Assembly: GCA_004369045.1 (NCBI GenBank)
Contig: ML213503.1
Span: forward strand, 385,343 to 449,342
Direction of reading: 5' to 3'
DNA: 64,000 bases
Source: Heliocybe sulcata
Lineage: Eukaryota > Basidiomycota > Agaricomycetes > Gloeophyllales > Gloeophyllaceae
The position numbers and the translations under genes are program-made. Shown one piece after another: positions 61,092 through 64,000 of the stretch (the first letter of the stretch is position 1; each line of letters starts with the position of its first letter). The notes beneath the pieces were generated by a model. The model ran no database searches, was not told the origin of the DNA, and worked only from the letters and a program-made list of their open reading frames with translations.

Positions 61092-62084
61092 ATGTCGAAG
61101 CAGTTTCAGTTTAAGTTGGTTCTCCTTGGTGAGTATCATTCGTATATAGTCATTCCAAATTGCTGACGAAGTCGCGGAATAGGGGAGTCTGCTGTAGGGA
61201 AGTCAAGGTGCGATCGAGTAGCAGTGTTAGCAATGTTCGCGGCTTCAACATACATTCGTCAGTTTGGTCTTGAGATTCGTGAAAGACCAGTTTGATGACT
61301 ACCGGGAGAGTACCATCGGTGGTGAGTCACGAAATCTCGCTCCATAGATCCATCTGACGCGTCAATAGCTGCTTTCTTAACGCAGACGGTCACGCTCGAA
61401 GATCAGACGACCGTTAAGTTTGAGATATGGTACGCGTATCCTCAGACAATTCTGTGGTGCTCAATGCTCATATATGTCAGGGATACTGCTGGTCAAGAAC
61501 GGTATAAGGTGTGTCATCCATTTCAGCCAACTTGAAGGATACAGCGTCGCTGACTTGCGCCCCCCAGTCTCTTGTATGTCGTACACTGTCGTTCCTGCCA
61601 GCAAACTCCTGATTCCTTTCATTAGGCTCCGATGTACTACCGCAATGCCAACTGCGCCGTGGTTGTCTACGACATTACCCAATCTGCCTCCTTAGACAAG
61701 GCTAAAACCTGGATTCGCGAGCTCCAACGGCAGGCAGACCCCAACATCGTCATCGCGCTCTGTGGAAACAAGACCGATCTTTCAGCGCGCCGGCAAGTAA
61801 CGCAGGAGGAGGCACAGAAGTACGCCGAGGAGGAGGGTCTGATGTGGGGTGAGACGAGTGCTAAGAGTGGCGAGGGTGTCTCTGAGATCTTCACGGCTAT
61901 CGGCAAGTATATCAGCGCTAATTATCATGTTGATTACTAACATTTCCTTGCAGCCAAGAAGCTTCCCTTAACAGCACCTCCACCCAAGACGGCTGCGCGT
62001 GGTGCACCAGGTGCTGCAGGAGGTCGGGGTGTCGATCTCAACAGGCAGCCCGCCCCCGGTCAGAACGAACCTTGCAACTGCTAA
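61092..62084 (+). CDS. VPS21: Rab5-family GTPase (Vps21/Ypt51)
   Basis: Seven exons join in frame to 205 residues. G-box motifs are complete: GESAVGKSS (P-loop), effector region FDDYRESTIGAAFLTQTV, WDTAGQERYKAPMYYRNA, CGNKTDL, and ETSAKSG. The STIGAAF and KAPMYYR signatures are those of Rab5. The C-terminus EPCNC is a CxC double-geranylgeranylation site. It controls early endosome fusion. The last intron (61903-61953) has a GC donor (GCAAGT) and a good branch site (TTACTAAC). If it is retained, an in-frame stop at about 61938 gives an end IGKYISANYHVDY without the cysteines. Confidence 0.95.
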
Positions 62085-62614
62085 GCGCCACATTGTGATC
62101 TCGTAGTCCCGTCCGCGTTGCCCATGTTCTAATCTCCTGTTGGGTACCACACGCACAGCCCTACTATGTGACCGGCTTGTCATGTCTGTCCTGGATTCTC
62201 TTAGTTACCTCACGCCTTGTAGTTTATACGTTTACACATGATACACCCTTCTATTATATACAGTTTCGTTACATTTCTCGGACTTCCTGCAATGAAAGCT
62301 GCATTGGTTGATTGATTGTAAAACACGCCATCGAATAGATACGGAGCAAAGCAAAAAGCGAGCGCGTTTCCTTTCATTGGTCATTGTTAATGTCATGGTA
62401 GATACAACGTGCAGGTCGTGATGAATACAACGTTAACAATATCAAAGCAAGATACAATTAGATCGTGCAGCGTGATAGAATCCTCGAACCCGCCTGCGAA
62501 ACATATAAAACAGAATTGCGTTCAGATACCATGACAATGCAAGATGATCATGAATAGTAGGGATAAATTATTAGTAGATCAAGTCCGTGCCCAAAATCAA
62601 AATGAGATAGAGAA
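62085..62614. other. Convergent spacer
   Basis: These 530 AT-richer bases lie between VPS21 and the RasGEF gene, which end toward each other. They probably hold both 3' UTRs. No gene is seen. Confidence 0.4.
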
Positions 62615-64000
62615 CTAGAACCCAGCAGCCTCGAGCCCCTTACGAATGTCAGCATGGGCCAACTCGTTCGACTGCACTTCCTGGCTCTTGACCCAGAACG
62701 TGCTGTGGTCCTTGCCCGCTGCCTTCTGCAGGTTCGTCTCGATAAACGAGAGCGTCGCCGAGTCCGGCGCATACGGGTAACACTTGCCCTGGAACTTGAG
62801 CATGACGTTGATCGTGTCACACCACTTCTGGCGCTTCACGAAGTTGATGAGGGTATAGCCGGGGCAGGCGTCGGAAGGTGGGATGTCAATGGTATCGGGG
62901 TGCTGGTCGCCGATGTGCACGAGGTCGGAGAGGTACATCCCGACAAAGGGGATGCAAGGCCCCTCGGCGGATGCGATGATGCCGCGGTAAGCGGAGAAGT
63001 TGCCCGTGGGCTCGATGAGCTTCGCTAGAGGCTCTAAGTGGGAACCTCGACTGACGTGGGCCCATGTCAAGTGCAGTCGTGAGATGACGGTGCTCGACAG
63101 GGCGGCGACGAGGGCACTCAGGGAGGACAGATTGTTCAAGGCTCGCGATTTCTGTTTATATCCTCGGTCAATCTGTGTGATTTTCTTTAGGTAAGGCCGG
63201 ACTCACTTCTGCGACCCTAATCCAGAACTCAACCGTATCCGCTCTCTTCCCGAGCACGTCCGTCTCCAATATACTCGTCTTCACCCACGCCGCCAGCTTA
63301 TCATACGTCGCGCAGAACGCATGCAAGTTCTCCACGTTCTTCCCTACTTGCGTTTTTGTCCAGTCTAGACACTCCTGTGGCCGAATCTTGCTGTATAAAT
63401 TGTACTCCAGCACGCATAGTTGCTGCGCGACGTCGGTCGGGTCCATCCTCGTCAGCTCGCTACGGTGCATGGACTTGGTTTTCTTCTTGTACTTTGGAAG
63501 AGTAGGATTGCTGGTGAAGCTCGATGGCGTGGAGGCGATGGGCGAAGACTAAAGTAATGTTCAGGATAGGTGGAGCGGCGAAAAATCATGACACTTACCA
63601 GCCTGTCTAATGACTGCATCATTGACTTCGCTGTCACCGCCAGCGCATGCGGTGCCACGATATATGACAGAAATTCCTGCAGTTTGGGAACAATATGCGG
63701 GTCGTCCTGTGTCATCCGGAAGTCGTCGATCCACCGCATAAGGACGGTCAGCACGCGCTTTTGCGTCGGCCTCAGCTTCTTCTCCTTCCACTCTTCGAAT
63801 TGATCGTCTGTCAAGCCCACGCTGCGGTCCATCTGGTATCGATCCACCAGCAGGTCAAACACCTGGTCGGAGGTAGCGAACGTCTTGAAGGTCATGAGGA
63901 AAGCGTTCTGGAATGCAGCCTCTCCAGACAAGGCTGTGGAATAAAACGCTATAGCTTCATATTAGACAGACTTGGAAGTAGACTCACTGAATGGCTCCAT
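62615..64000 (-). CDS. RasGEF (Cdc25-type), partial, runs off the right edge
   Basis: Only the 3' end of the gene is in the window. A RasGEF N-domain is visible (AFLMTFKTFATSDQVFDLLV, RVLTVLMRWIDDFRMTQDDP), then the catalytic CDC25 domain: DPTDVAQQLCVLEYNLYSKI, RVAEKC-type junction, NLSSLSALVAALSSTVISRL, LHLTWAHVSR, and SAEGPCIPFVGMYLSDLVHI. The protein ends IRKGLEAAGF. The family activates Ras by exchanging GDP for GTP at the plasma membrane. The N-terminus, often carrying an SH3 domain, lies beyond position 64000, so paralogue (Cdc25, Bud5 or other) cannot be chosen, though the catalytic domain is Cdc25-like. Confidence 0.9.

Noticed and set aside
17402-64000. Clustering of endomembrane genes (DOP1, IST1, calnexin, LAMTOR2-like, VPS21) as a functional cluster
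   Set aside because: They are dispersed among unrelated genes on both strands and belong to different complexes; such common categories will be near each other by chance.

Overview
The window is nuclear DNA of a filamentous basidiomycete, most likely an agaricomycete. The evidence is dense intron-rich genes (introns mostly 45-60 bp, GT-AG, with CTAAC/CTAAG branch sites), several exons of only 11-21 bp, a typical agaricomycete F-box protein and a LaeA-like methyltransferase. The retroelement debris belongs to a type common in these genomes. No bacterial or organellar DNA is seen.

Layout. 0.3-6.7 kb: the exosome helicase SKI2 and a divergent homeodomain-like regulator. 7.0 kb: an intron-containing tRNA-Tyr. 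7.2-15.6 kb: a mobile-element patch. It holds relics of a reverse-transcriptase element, a 2.3-kb imperfect inverted repeat, and a 2.6-kb dispersed repeat that is itself split by a 1.5-kb LTR-like insertion. 15.7-38.5 kb: host genes for a nucleobindin/Ssp120-like EF-hand protein, DOP1, a disordered nuclear-looking protein, a GFA/CENP-V enzyme, ATP synthase subunit e, IST1, a LaeA-like methyltransferase, an R3HCC1-type RRM-like protein, a SIKE/SCI1-type STRIPAK protein and an unknown disordered protein. 38.5-43.3 kb: a gene-poor stretch in which I can support no gene. 43.3-53.0 kb: prefoldin 1, SNU114, calnexin, COQ1 and a LAMTOR2-like Roadblock protein. 53.1-55.6 kb: a second copy of the dispersed repeat. 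55.8-64.0 kb: an F-box protein, a Mei2-like two-RRM protein, a Rab5/VPS21 GTPase and a RasGEF that runs off the right edge.

How the genes relate. They do not form an operon or a secondary-metabolite cluster; this is an ordinary chromosomal arm. Many products act in RNA metabolism (SKI2, SNU114, Mei2-like) or in the endomembrane and signalling system (DOP1, Ssp120-like, calnexin, IST1, VPS21, LAMTOR2-like, SCI1, RasGEF). I read this grouping as chance.

The most interesting signals are three GC-AG introns, one of which, if retained, removes the prenylation tail of the Rab5 GTPase. Next are the two copies of an unclassified dispersed repeat with a conserved TATA-bearing core and a recurring 17-bp motif, each copy lying just upstream of a host gene. 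The nested, target-site-flanked insertion in one copy, the large inverted repeat, and a homeodomain lacking the usual recognition-helix residues also deserve attention.
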